Program-made: the position numbers and the translations under genes | The notes under the pieces: model-generated | What the model saw: the letters and a program-made list of their open reading frames with translations, nothing else | Told to the model about the DNA's origin: nothing | Database searches by the model: none | NCBI GenBank assembly: GCA_902489185.1 | Contig: CABTZC010000104.1 | Coordinates: forward strand, 1 to 7,118 | DNA from: an uncultured Brevibacterium sp. | GTDB lineage: Bacteria; Actinomycetota; Actinomycetes; Actinomycetales; Brevibacteriaceae | DNA length: 7,118 nt | Direction of reading: 5' to 3' | Part shown: one piece after another, positions 1-5,391 of the stretch | How the letters are laid out: each line of letters opens with the position of its first letter | Numbering within the stretch: position 1 is the stretch's first letter

Positions 1-201
1 GTGAAGAATGTCGAACGCGACATAGGTTGATGCGTGGCCCAGGTGGGTAGCGTCATACGGAGTAATTCCGCATACGTACAGTTTGGCTTCGTCTCCACGA
101 ACCAATTTGCGTAGTGGTCCACGTGCGCTTGTGCAGTACACGGTAGGTGGATCGCATGATCGCACGAGGGCAGGAACATGTGGTGGCGTCCAAGATTTCA
201 C
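1..201 (-). CDS. mshC: Mycothiol cysteine ligase MshC, N-terminal part (cut by window edge)
   Basis: MshC uses ATP to join cysteine to glucosaminyl-inositol, the penultimate step of mycothiol synthesis in the cytoplasm. It is a class I aminoacyl-tRNA-synthetase fold protein related to cysteinyl-tRNA synthetase. The window holds the first 67 codons. They open with VKSWTPPHVPAL, typical of MshC N-termini. Residues 43-57 read VCGITPYDATHLGHA, the MshC signature: Cys44 is the expected zinc ligand and HLGH (53-56) is the HIGH-type nucleotide motif. True cysteinyl-tRNA synthetases usually have VCGPTVY here, so MshC is the better call. The frame is closed by a stop at 235-237, and the GTG at 201 is the start that gives the usual N-terminus. 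There is no Shine-Dalgarno site; a -10-like TATGCT lies six bases upstream, so a leaderless mRNA is possible. It lies 57 bp downstream of the SCO1664-like gene on the same strand. Confidence 0.93.
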   Translation of the reverse strand, partial: MKSWTPPHVPALVRSCDPPTVYCTSARGPLRKLVRGDEAKLYVCGITPYDATHLGHASTYVAFDILH

Positions 202-231
202 ACAGCCAGCATAACGTTCGATCGAACTCCG
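202..231 (-). promoter_or_regulatory. Putative mshC promoter with a 12-bp palindrome
   Basis: On the minus strand TATGCT (213-208) sits six bases before the GTG start, placing transcription start at or next to the start codon. Just upstream, 216-227 is a perfect palindrome, GTTCGATCGAAC, centred about 20 bases before the start, where a -10/-35 spacer would lie. This is a typical place for a repressor site. No convincing -35 box is seen. Both the promoter and the operator role are inferred from position and symmetry. Confidence 0.35.
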
Positions 232-258
232 CGCTCACCCGTACATGTTAATGCGTTT

Positions 259-1032
259 TTAAAGGGGCGGCCATGGAATTGGCGTGCGGTTGACAGGCGG
301 ATACGGAAACTTCCCTGTTGTCAACAAGGCTCGTGCTCTTTCGTGCAACGCGTGTGTTTCGGCGTGGGTTGTTCCCAGGTGTTCCGCGGTGAGTTCCAGC
401 GTGCGTTCGCACGCCTGAAAATGCCGAGGTGCCAGCCGGGTTCCAGCGAAACCCCATAGGACTGTGCGGAGTTTGGGTTCCGGGTGAAAACACAGACCGT
501 TATCGATAGCCCACAGAGTGGGCTGCTGCTCACCTGGCAGATACCCGTCAATCACATGGCTTCCTTTACGGTCGGCGTTATTGGCCAGAACATCGAACAC
601 AGCGATGTCGAAAAGACGGTCGTGTAAAGCGTGGCCCACGACGACCTCGGCGCCGTCAGTGTTGTACCCCCGGAACACCGGGGCAATATCATCAGGAACG
701 TGGTCACTGGACCATGCATCGACAACAGGATCGCCTGCCACATCTACAAACAACTGCACCGAGCCGGGGCCGTGGGGCAGATCAGAGCGCATGATGGTTT
801 CGGGAACACAGCTGAGGCCGCTCAAACTGCTGAGCCTGTAAGCAGCGACTTCGCGCCTAGCGAGTTCAGAGAAATCCCGTAAAAATGCCTCGCCTTGGCT
901 GGGTTTATACACCGCTTTCAGCCCAGCTCCCGTGGGTGGCGTGAGCACAATGAGGTACGTGTCGTTACTCGCGTCGGGAATCAGACCCAGAATTGTTGCC
1001 GGCAGCGTGGCGATGTCTTTTTCGTGGCTCAC
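259..1032 (-). CDS. SCO1664-family protein, PI3/PI4-kinase-like fold
   Basis: This 257-residue protein matches the actinobacterial SCO1664 family (TIGR03843 as I recall it), distantly related to phosphatidylinositol 3-/4-kinases. Its substrate is unknown. Visible signatures in order: AVYKPSQGE at 40-48, with Lys43 as the likely ATP-binding lysine; ARREVAAY around Glu61, a helix-C-like glutamate; GPGSVQLFV at 88-96, hinge-like; NNADRKGSH at 151-159, the catalytic loop with Asp154; and IDNGLCFH at 176-183, with Asp177 in the metal-binding position. LRTVLWGFAG (188-197) and the proline-rich C-terminus are also family-typical. All kinase-like residues are present, so it could be active. The start is a GTG directly after the TGA of the DUF3090 gene (TGAGTG), so the two are very probably translationally coupled. 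mshC follows 57 bp later, as often seen in actinobacteria. The neighbour conservation suggests a shared role with DUF3090, but none is established. Confidence 0.88.
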   Translation of the reverse strand: MSHEKDIATLPATILGLIPDASNDTYLIVLTPPTGAGLKAVYKPSQGEAFLRDFSELARREVAAYRLSSLSGLSCVPETIMRSDLPHGPGSVQLFVDVAGDPVVDAWSSDHVPDDIAPVFRGYNTDGAEVVVGHALHDRLFDIAVFDVLANNADRKGSHVIDGYLPGEQQPTLWAIDNGLCFHPEPKLRTVLWGFAGTRLAPRHFQACERTLELTAEHLGTTHAETHALHERARALLTTGKFPYPPVNRTPIPWPPL

Positions 1033-1596
1033 TCAGCGAGCGACCCCGTTTGCGCGCGGGCACACGTGTCCCTCTGGATCCAGTGGAAGTGAGCAGAACG
1101 GACAGTCGGCGCGACCGGCGTTCACAACGAGTTCGGCGTGCCGGGCAAACTCACGGGCTTGAACAGCATCCAACGTGACACGCAATACGTCACGTTCGGT
1201 GTCTTCGTGGGGTTCCGCACTGATTCCCGCTTCGCGGTCTGCTTCCGAAAGTTCGAAACATTCGACTACAAGACGGTGGATGCGTGTATCCCATCCCAGG
1301 CTCATGGTGCCCACCCGGAATTCCGCGTCCACCGGCATTGTGAGCCCCGAGTTGTCCACGTAGTCCGGAAGTGCCGAGACCGGAATGTTGCTTTCACCCA
1401 GGCTTTTTGATCGCACCGTGTCAAGAAGTTCGTTGATGCGCTCGCCAAGCATTTCAACTTGCTCTTTTTCCAGCAAAACAGATGTGATGGTCGTGCCGGA
1501 TACCGCTTGTAGGTAAAACGTTCGACCCCCAGGCATACCCACTGTGCCGGGAATAAAACGGTCGGGAGAATCGTGCTCAAATACATGGCCGGACAT
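1033..1596 (-). CDS. DUF3090 family protein with C-terminal zinc-ribbon-like motif
   Basis: This 187-residue protein has the length and sequence pattern of DUF3090 (TIGR03847), a protein of unknown function found in actinobacteria next to SCO1664-like genes. The N-terminal part (PDRFIPGTVGMPGGRTFYLQA, residues 11-31) and the central LGWD segment are family-typical. The C-terminus carries Cys165-x2-Cys168, then His177 and Cys179 within CPFC...GHVCP, a compact probable zinc site. The ATG at 1596 is the only start that gives the expected N-terminus. Only a weak AGGA lies before it, and a TAGGCT box ends six bases upstream, which suggests a leaderless or near-leaderless mRNA. It is the first gene of the minus-strand run DUF3090, SCO1664-like, mshC. 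A histidine phosphatase usually sits directly upstream in relatives; here that gene lies about 2.2 kb away. Confidence 0.9.
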   Translation of the reverse strand: MSGHVFEHDSPDRFIPGTVGMPGGRTFYLQAVSGTTITSVLLEKEQVEMLGERINELLDTVRSKSLGESNIPVSALPDYVDNSGLTMPVDAEFRVGTMSLGWDTRIHRLVVECFELSEADREAGISAEPHEDTERDVLRVTLDAVQAREFARHAELVVNAGRADCPFCSLPLDPEGHVCPRANGVAR

Positions 1597-1633
1597 ATTC
1601 CTAGCCTACCGTTTTCGCGTATAAGATGGAGTC
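1597..1633. promoter_or_regulatory. 37-bp divergent start region, DUF3090 and acidic-protein genes
   Basis: Only 37 bp separate two divergent starts. On the minus strand TAGGCT (1608-1603) lies six bases before the DUF3090 ATG. On the plus strand TATAAG (1620-1625) lies eight bases before the acidic-protein ATG at 1634, with a GGAG at 1628-1631 that is only two bases from the start and so a poor ribosome site. Both layouts suit transcripts that begin at or next to the ATG. Neither has a clear -35 box. Any upstream promoter parts must lie in the other gene's coding sequence. Confidence 0.4.
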
Positions 1634-1981
1634 ATGAGCCTCGAACCGGAAGTTGCATTAGAAGAGTTCCTCTCAGCGGTCCGCGCACACTTCTCTGCTG
1701 CAGCGCACCGCACCTCTGACACTGATTCCCGCGTCGAGGCCACCTACATGGCACTCGCTGACGCTTTTGAAGTGTACGAAGACGCCCTGTACAACGCATT
1801 CGACGAAGTGACCCCATTTGAACTGTTCGACGACATCGAAGATGCCAAAGCCGATGACGACGACGCATACGACATGGACGACTTCGATGACGACCTCGAC
1901 GATGATGACGATCTCGACGACTACGACGACGAGGACGACGACCAAGACGACGAGGACGACGACCAAGACGACCGCCGGTAA
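1634..1981 (+). CDS. Small protein with long poly-aspartate C-terminal tail, unknown function
   Basis: I do not recognise a named function. The 115-residue product has two parts. Residues 1-65 look like a small helical domain (LEEFLSAVRAHF, then VEATYMALADAFEVYEDALYNAFDEVTPFELF). Residues 66-113 are an extreme acidic tail in which 35 of 48 residues are Asp or Glu, mostly Asp, with single Tyr, Phe, Leu or Gln spacers, ending in two arginines. Short actinobacterial proteins with a similar LADAFEVYEDALY-type core and acidic end exist, but I cannot name the family with confidence. The tail should be disordered and strongly negative; binding of basic proteins, metal ions or a nucleic-acid-binding partner are possibilities only. 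It is transcribed away from the DUF3090 gene and converges on the aldo/keto-reductase-like gene, with 25 bp between stops. Its reading frame is favoured over the antisense one, which would be an implausible poly-valine protein. Confidence 0.75.
   Translation: MSLEPEVALEEFLSAVRAHFSAAAHRTSDTDSRVEATYMALADAFEVYEDALYNAFDEVTPFELFDDIEDAKADDDDAYDMDDFDDDLDDDDDLDDYDDEDDDQDDEDDDQDDRR
1925..1966 (+). repeat. Two exact 21-bp tandem copies encoding DDEDDDQ
   Basis: Positions 1925-1945 and 1946-1966 are identical 21-base units, in frame with the acidic protein, each encoding DDEDDDQ (residues 98-104 and 105-111). A further GACGAC begins a third unit. The wider stretch 1850-1972 is rich in GAY codons, so it is low-complexity and could change length by slippage in multiples of three. 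Confidence 0.9.
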
Positions 1982-2006
1982 ACGGTAGTCGCTCAGTCGA
2001 AGTCGT

Positions 2007-2903
2007 TTAACTCGAAATTTGCGAAAGCGCGTCCCGGATTTCTGGTTCCAGAACCAGATCGGACTCCAGCAGCTCCGTTAACTGTCGAACCGTCCGTGGG
2101 GCCACGATCGAGCTGGACACGCCCAGGCCACGGTTCCAGGCCAACGCAATATCAACAGGTCGCACGCCCAGCGCCTCGGCCGCTTTGCTCACACCCTTGA
2201 GAATCGGCTCGTAAGCCGGTCCGAGGTATGTACTAACGTACTGTCGCAAGTCGTGGGCTGCGCGGGAATCTGCGGGCGTTCCCGTGGCGTAACGACCCGT
2301 GAGGACACCGCGTCCCAGGGCAGCCCCGGCGATCACACCCATCCCCATGTAGTCACATGCCGGCACAATATCGTCCTCAGCCGAACGGTTCACCAGGGAC
2401 AGCTCGGTAAACGCGCACACAACTTCCACCTCGGCGCGCATAAGCGCAACCTGCCACGCTGTGTGGTGAGCCACCGCAACATAGCCGATCTCACCCCGGG
2501 CTTGCAGGTCACGCAAGGTGAGCGCCGTTTCAGTCAGCGGAGTGTGCGGATCGAACGCATCCACGATCACCAGGTCCACACAGTCACGGCCCAGAGTTTG
2601 GCGCAGCCGTGCAACTTGTTCCGTGATGACAGTGCGAGAGTTGCTAATCTGCAAATCCCCACCGATCGATTCGATCCCGACACGAGCAGCCACACGCAAT
2701 GTGGAGGGAACTTTCATGGAACCGACAAGTGCGTGCGCGCTCGACGAACACGCAGACAGTTCAAGCAACATCCCACCAGCATCAACGTAGGCAGACATGA
2801 GCTCAAATGCCGTTTCCTGATCGACTCTGCTCCCCCATTCAAAGGTCCCGAGAGTGAGGTCCGAAACAGTGAAACCAGACTGACCAACGCGGTTGTGCAA
2901 CAT
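2007..2903 (-). CDS. Aldo/keto reductase-fold protein with replaced catalytic residues
   Basis: This 298-residue protein has the frame of an actinobacterial aldo/keto reductase, which normally reduces carbonyls with NADPH in a TIM barrel. Family marks are the RVGQSGFTVSDLTLGT opening, DAGGMLLE (41-48), the DLVIVDAFDPHTPLTET strand (110-126), the GRGVLTGRY segment (197-205) and the C-terminal AWNRGLGVSSSIVAPRT (255-271), whose Arg270-Thr271 match the cofactor-phosphate site. Yet by eye alignment the tetrad Asp-Tyr-Lys-His reads Glu48, Ser53, Arg74 and Asp115. The usual Ser-Asn that holds nicotinamide is Ala145-His146, and Gln before the EYSL-like motif is Phe165. It may be a non-catalytic binding or regulatory protein, or have a different chemistry. 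The frame continues upstream to 3446, but that part lies antisense to uppP and has no family similarity, so the ATG at 2903 is chosen. No Shine-Dalgarno site is seen. It diverges from uppP. Confidence 0.85.
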   Translation of the reverse strand: MLHNRVGQSGFTVSDLTLGTFEWGSRVDQETAFELMSAYVDAGGMLLELSACSSSAHALVGSMKVPSTLRVAARVGIESIGGDLQISNSRTVITEQVARLRQTLGRDCVDLVIVDAFDPHTPLTETALTLRDLQARGEIGYVAVAHHTAWQVALMRAEVEVVCAFTELSLVNRSAEDDIVPACDYMGMGVIAGAALGRGVLTGRYATGTPADSRAAHDLRQYVSTYLGPAYEPILKGVSKAAEALGVRPVDIALAWNRGLGVSSSIVAPRTVRQLTELLESDLVLEPEIRDALSQISS

Positions 2904-2969
2904 AAGTGTTGAGGTTACCGGAATTTTCGGAGTAGTGTAACGCCTGGTCGTGTAAGAAAAGGGGTGTTC
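2904..2969. promoter_or_regulatory. Overlapping divergent promoters, aldo/keto reductase-like gene and uppP
   Basis: For uppP (+), TTGAGG (2909-2914), an 18-base spacer and TAGTGT (2933-2938) form a fair -35/-10 pair, and GGGG (2961-2964) serves as ribosome site five bases before the ATG at 2970. For the minus-strand gene, TTACAC (2940-2935), a 17-base spacer and TAACCT (2917-2912) form a pair ending eight bases before its ATG, giving an almost leaderless transcript. The -35 of each lies on the -10 of the other, so polymerase could hardly use both at once. The boxes are partial matches read by eye. Confidence 0.4.
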
Positions 2970-3794
2970 ATGGACTGGCTCGTCGCCATCATTATGGGAA
3001 TCGTGCAGGGACTCACGGAGTTCCTCCCCATCTCCTCGTCCGCGCACTTGCGCATTGTGGGCGAGTTCCTCATGCCGGGTCGCGAACCGGGTGCCTTCTT
3101 TACCGCGATCATTCAGATCGGTACCGAGACCGCTGTTCTTGTGTACTTCTGGAAAGACATCGTTCGGATCATTTCCAAATGGTTCAAAGCACTTGTGGGC
3201 AAACACGACAGACGCGACCCCGACGTTCGGCTTGGTTGGCTCGTCATCATCGGATCGATCCCTATTGGCGTTTTGGGACTTTTGTTCCAGGACATGATCG
3301 AGACGACGTTCCGAAGCCTGTGGATCGTGGCCACTATGCTCATCATCTTTGGGCTGCTTTTGGGACTTGCCGACCGCGTGGGACGCAAGGAGTACACGCT
3401 CGACAAAATGTCCTGGGGACAAGGTCTGCTCTACGGTGGAGCCCAAGCGTTGGCTCTCATTCCTGGAGTGTCGCGTTCGGGTGGAACGATCATGGCAGGG
3501 CGTTTCATGGGCTTTACGCGTGAAGCTGCCGCACGTTATTCGTTTTTGCTTGCGATCCCCGCAGTGATGGCCTCTGGCCTGTACTCTCTGGCCAAGGCTG
3601 CCAACGAACCACTCACCTTGGGGTGGGGCCCCACCGCTGTGGCGACGATTGTGAGCTTTGGTGTGGGTTATGCGGTGATCGTTGGGTTCCTCAAGTTTAT
3701 TCAGACCAAGTCATTCGCAGTGTTCGTGTGGTACCGCGTGGCCTTGGGTATCCTGATCTTCATTCTGCTGGGCACGGGACTTCTGAGCGCGTAA
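2970..3794 (+). CDS. uppP: Undecaprenyl-diphosphatase UppP (BacA type)
   Basis: UppP is a polytopic membrane enzyme that removes one phosphate from undecaprenyl diphosphate at the outer face of the membrane, recycling the lipid carrier for peptidoglycan and other wall polymers. Overproduction is known to give bacitracin resistance. The 274-residue product has the family's usual length and both signature regions: QGLTEFLPISSSAHL at 13-27, with the active-site glutamate Glu17, the serine run 22-24 and His26, and PGVSRSGGT at 165-173, with Arg169. Several hydrophobic segments fill the rest (about 90-105, 117-134, 190-205, 220-240, 255-272). The start is set at the ATG at 2970, because GGGG at 2961-2964 is then five bases away; an in-frame GTG at 2964 would overlap that site. 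It converges with the histidine phosphatase gene, leaving 12 bp between stops. uppP is often near the phosphatase gene in actinobacteria. Confidence 0.96.
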   Translation: MDWLVAIIMGIVQGLTEFLPISSSAHLRIVGEFLMPGREPGAFFTAIIQIGTETAVLVYFWKDIVRIISKWFKALVGKHDRRDPDVRLGWLVIIGSIPIGVLGLLFQDMIETTFRSLWIVATMLIIFGLLLGLADRVGRKEYTLDKMSWGQGLLYGGAQALALIPGVSRSGGTIMAGRFMGFTREAAARYSFLLAIPAVMASGLYSLAKAANEPLTLGWGPTAVATIVSFGVGYAVIVGFLKFIQTKSFAVFVWYRVALGILIFILLGTGLLSA

Positions 3795-3800
3795 ACGCGC
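3787..3800. terminator. Short GC hairpin at the convergent uppP/phosphatase junction
   Basis: GCGCG (3787-3791), loop TAAA, and CGCGC (3796-3800) form a five-base-pair GC stem that includes the uppP stop codon. No run of T follows on the plus strand, so it is a weak candidate for ending transcription from both sides. It is the only stem seen in the 12-bp gap region. Confidence 0.25.
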
Positions 3801-3806
3801 ACGCGT

Positions 3807-4424
3807 CTAACACTCGCCGCCCAGCATAGTTCCGGTTGATCTGCTTCCGCCCAGGTTCAGAGTGATGGTACCGCCGTGTACATGTAAAACGCAGAACTGG
3901 GCCGGTTGCACCCCAAATCGTTGAAAGTTACTCAGTCCCGCACCAACTGCATGAGCGACCATCGCCTTGATGACGTCACCGTGGGACACGATGAGTCCAG
4001 TTTGTTCCGGCCCGAGGTCGTTGATGAGTGATGTGAGTCCGTCCACGGCCCGTTCAAACACGTGAGTCATGAGCTCACCGCCGGGAAACTCGAAAGTGTG
4101 AGGTGACTGCTGGACTCGTTCCCAGTGTGCCCGTGTTTGAAGATCGTCCAGAGACAGGCCCGACCACTCACCGTAGTCAACCTCGTCGAACCTGCTGTCT
4201 TCTGTCACGATCACGTCACGGTTCTGAGCCACGATACGCGCCGTTTCTGCACACCGGTCGATTGTGGAATGTCGGATGACATCAATGCGAGGGAGCTCGT
4301 GAGCTACCCTGGCCACCTGTTCACGGCCCCGGTCCGTGAGTTCAACACCCGGAAGACGGCCAGCAAGAACGCGCTGCACGTTCGCTGTGCTTTCGCCGTG
4401 GCGCAACAGTATGATCGTCACCAT
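3807..4424 (-). CDS. Histidine phosphatase family protein (MSMEG_4193 / phosphoglycerate-mutase-like)
   Basis: This 205-residue protein belongs to the histidine phosphatase superfamily, where a histidine takes up the phosphate during hydrolysis or transfer. The LRHGESTAN motif at 7-15 gives Arg8 and the phospho-accepting His9. DRCAETA at 56-62 supplies Arg57, EVDYGEWSG (80-88) supplies the likely proton donor Glu80, and VSHGDVIKAM begins at 146 with the second catalytic histidine, His148. FPGGE at 113-117 is typical of the MSMEG_4193 group (annotated as putative phosphomutase), which sits with DUF3090 and SCO1664-like genes in many actinobacteria. The substrate is unknown. The ATG at 4424 places the RHG motif at the usual distance. 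No Shine-Dalgarno site precedes it. Here it is separated from DUF3090 by three other genes and faces uppP tail to tail. Confidence 0.9.
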   Translation of the reverse strand: MVTIILLRHGESTANVQRVLAGRLPGVELTDRGREQVARVAHELPRIDVIRHSTIDRCAETARIVAQNRDVIVTEDSRFDEVDYGEWSGLSLDDLQTRAHWERVQQSPHTFEFPGGELMTHVFERAVDGLTSLINDLGPEQTGLIVSHGDVIKAMVAHAVGAGLSNFQRFGVQPAQFCVLHVHGGTITLNLGGSRSTGTMLGGEC

Positions 4425-4442
4425 GGCTTAAGACTACGGAGG
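4410..4442 (+). promoter_or_regulatory. -10 box and ribosome site of the YdcZ-type transporter gene
   Basis: TATGAT (4410-4415, five of six consensus bases) lies inside the first codons of the divergent phosphatase gene and would start a transcript near 4422. GGAGG (4438-4442) is a strong ribosome site seven bases before the GTG at 4450 and decides that start. No good -35 box is visible. Confidence 0.45.
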
Positions 4443-4460
4443 TTACACAGTGAGGGGCAA
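4425..4460 (-). promoter_or_regulatory. Putative leaderless promoter of the histidine phosphatase gene
   Basis: On the minus strand TTGCCC (4460-4455), an 18-base spacer and TAGTCT (4436-4431) are followed by TAAGCC and then the ATG. Six bases between the -10 box and the ATG put the transcription start on the start codon itself. The -35 lies in the first codons of the divergent transporter gene, and the spacer contains that gene's ribosome site. The match is partial but the geometry is good. Confidence 0.45.
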
Positions 4461-5391
4461 CAGTTGGTTGGCCGTGAGCGGTGCGTTCATGGTCGGTGTA
4501 ACAATCGCTGTGCAGGGCTTAGTCAACGGTGCTTTGGCCTCGAAAATGGGAATTGGCGTTTTGGCCGCCACGGCATCCTTCTCGATCGGCCTGGTTCTCA
4601 TTTCGATCATCACTGCCAGTAGTCGCACTGCCCGCCGAGGTGTCATCACCGTTGTGGGTTACCTTTTCTCAGGTTTAATTCCGTTCTGGCTCTTTCTAGG
4701 CGGCGTGGCAGGTGGCACCGTCGTAATCTCGCAAGCCGTCACGGTTCCCGTCATTGGGGTGACGATTTTTACCACTTCGATCACTGCCGGCCAGTTGGTG
4801 GGTGGCCTACTTGTCGACGCCACACGTGTACCGCCTGGAGGGAAGAAAAACATTACGGCCCAGCGCGTCACTGGCGTTCTCATTGTTATGGCCGGAGTCG
4901 CAACCTCCGCAACCGGTTCGGCTTCCCTGGGATTCGCGTGGTGGTGGCCCCTTTTTCCATTCGCAGTTGGCACCCTGGTCGCACTTCAACAGGCAGTCAA
5001 CGGTCGTATCAGGGTCATTAGCGGCTCAACTTTGACTGCAACGTTTATCAACTTTGCAGTGGGCACCATGTACTTAGGGCTTTTTTCGCTGGCACTCGTG
5101 TCGATCGGATATTCGTGGAATGGTCTTCCAGGAACGCACGAAATGTGGATGCTCACCGGTGGGATTCTCGGTGTCTTTGTGATCGGCATGTCCGCATTTG
5201 TAGTCCAAGGTTTGGGCGTGCTCACAATGACCATCATTACCCTTTTGGGGAACATGACGGCATCGGTGGTCATTGATATTGCGACAGGACACGCCCAAAC
5301 TGCCTTAAGCCCGCTCACCCTGTTATCGCTGGGTTTAGTGACTACCGGCAGTATGGTCGTGTCCACTGCACGGACTAAGCCGAAACCATAA
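4450..5391 (+). CDS. DMT superfamily transporter, YdcZ/DUF606 type
   Basis: This 313-residue inner-membrane protein has about ten hydrophobic segments and an internal two-fold layout, as in the YdcZ (DUF606, DMT_YdcZ) family, which usually has two five-helix halves. The first half opens with AFMVGVTIAVQGLVNGALASKMG (residues 12-34) and the second with FAVGTLVALQQAVNGRI (around 175-191). The repeated Q-x2-NG motif in both halves is characteristic. A charged loop with PPGGKK separates the halves. Substrates of this family are not established; export or import of a small metabolite is expected. GTG is the start because GGAGG lies seven bases upstream. It diverges from the histidine phosphatase gene with only 25 bp between starts, and its last 17 bases overlap the end of the opposing M20 peptidase gene. 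No partner gene on the same strand suggests its substrate. Confidence 0.87.
   Translation: MRGNSWLAVSGAFMVGVTIAVQGLVNGALASKMGIGVLAATASFSIGLVLISIITASSRTARRGVITVVGYLFSGLIPFWLFLGGVAGGTVVISQAVTVPVIGVTIFTTSITAGQLVGGLLVDATRVPPGGKKNITAQRVTGVLIVMAGVATSATGSASLGFAWWWPLFPFAVGTLVALQQAVNGRIRVISGSTLTATFINFAVGTMYLGLFSLALVSIGYSWNGLPGTHEMWMLTGGILGVFVIGMSAFVVQGLGVLTMTIITLLGNMTASVVIDIATGHAQTALSPLTLLSLGLVTTGSMVVSTARTKPKP

Noticed and set aside
178..459. Plus-strand frame opposite mshC and the SCO1664-like gene
   Set aside because: It lies antisense to two recognised genes, is rich in Arg and Cys as expected of a shadow frame, and has no ribosome site.
1673..1966. Open minus-strand frame coding for a valine-rich protein
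   Set aside because: It is the antisense of the GAY codon run in the acidic protein and has no ribosome site or sensible composition.
1982..2006. Possible terminator between the acidic gene and the aldo/keto reductase-like gene
   Set aside because: Only three copies of AGTCG and short, weak pairings are present. There is no stable stem followed by a T run.
2964..2969. GTG at 2964 as the uppP start
   Set aside because: It would overlap the GGGG ribosome site. The ATG at 2970 has proper spacing and gives the normal N-terminus.
2904..3446. A 181-codon upstream extension of the aldo/keto reductase-like frame
   Set aside because: It runs antisense to uppP, is unusually rich in His, Asp and Glu, and has no family similarity. 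The normal reductase N-terminus begins at the ATG at 2903.
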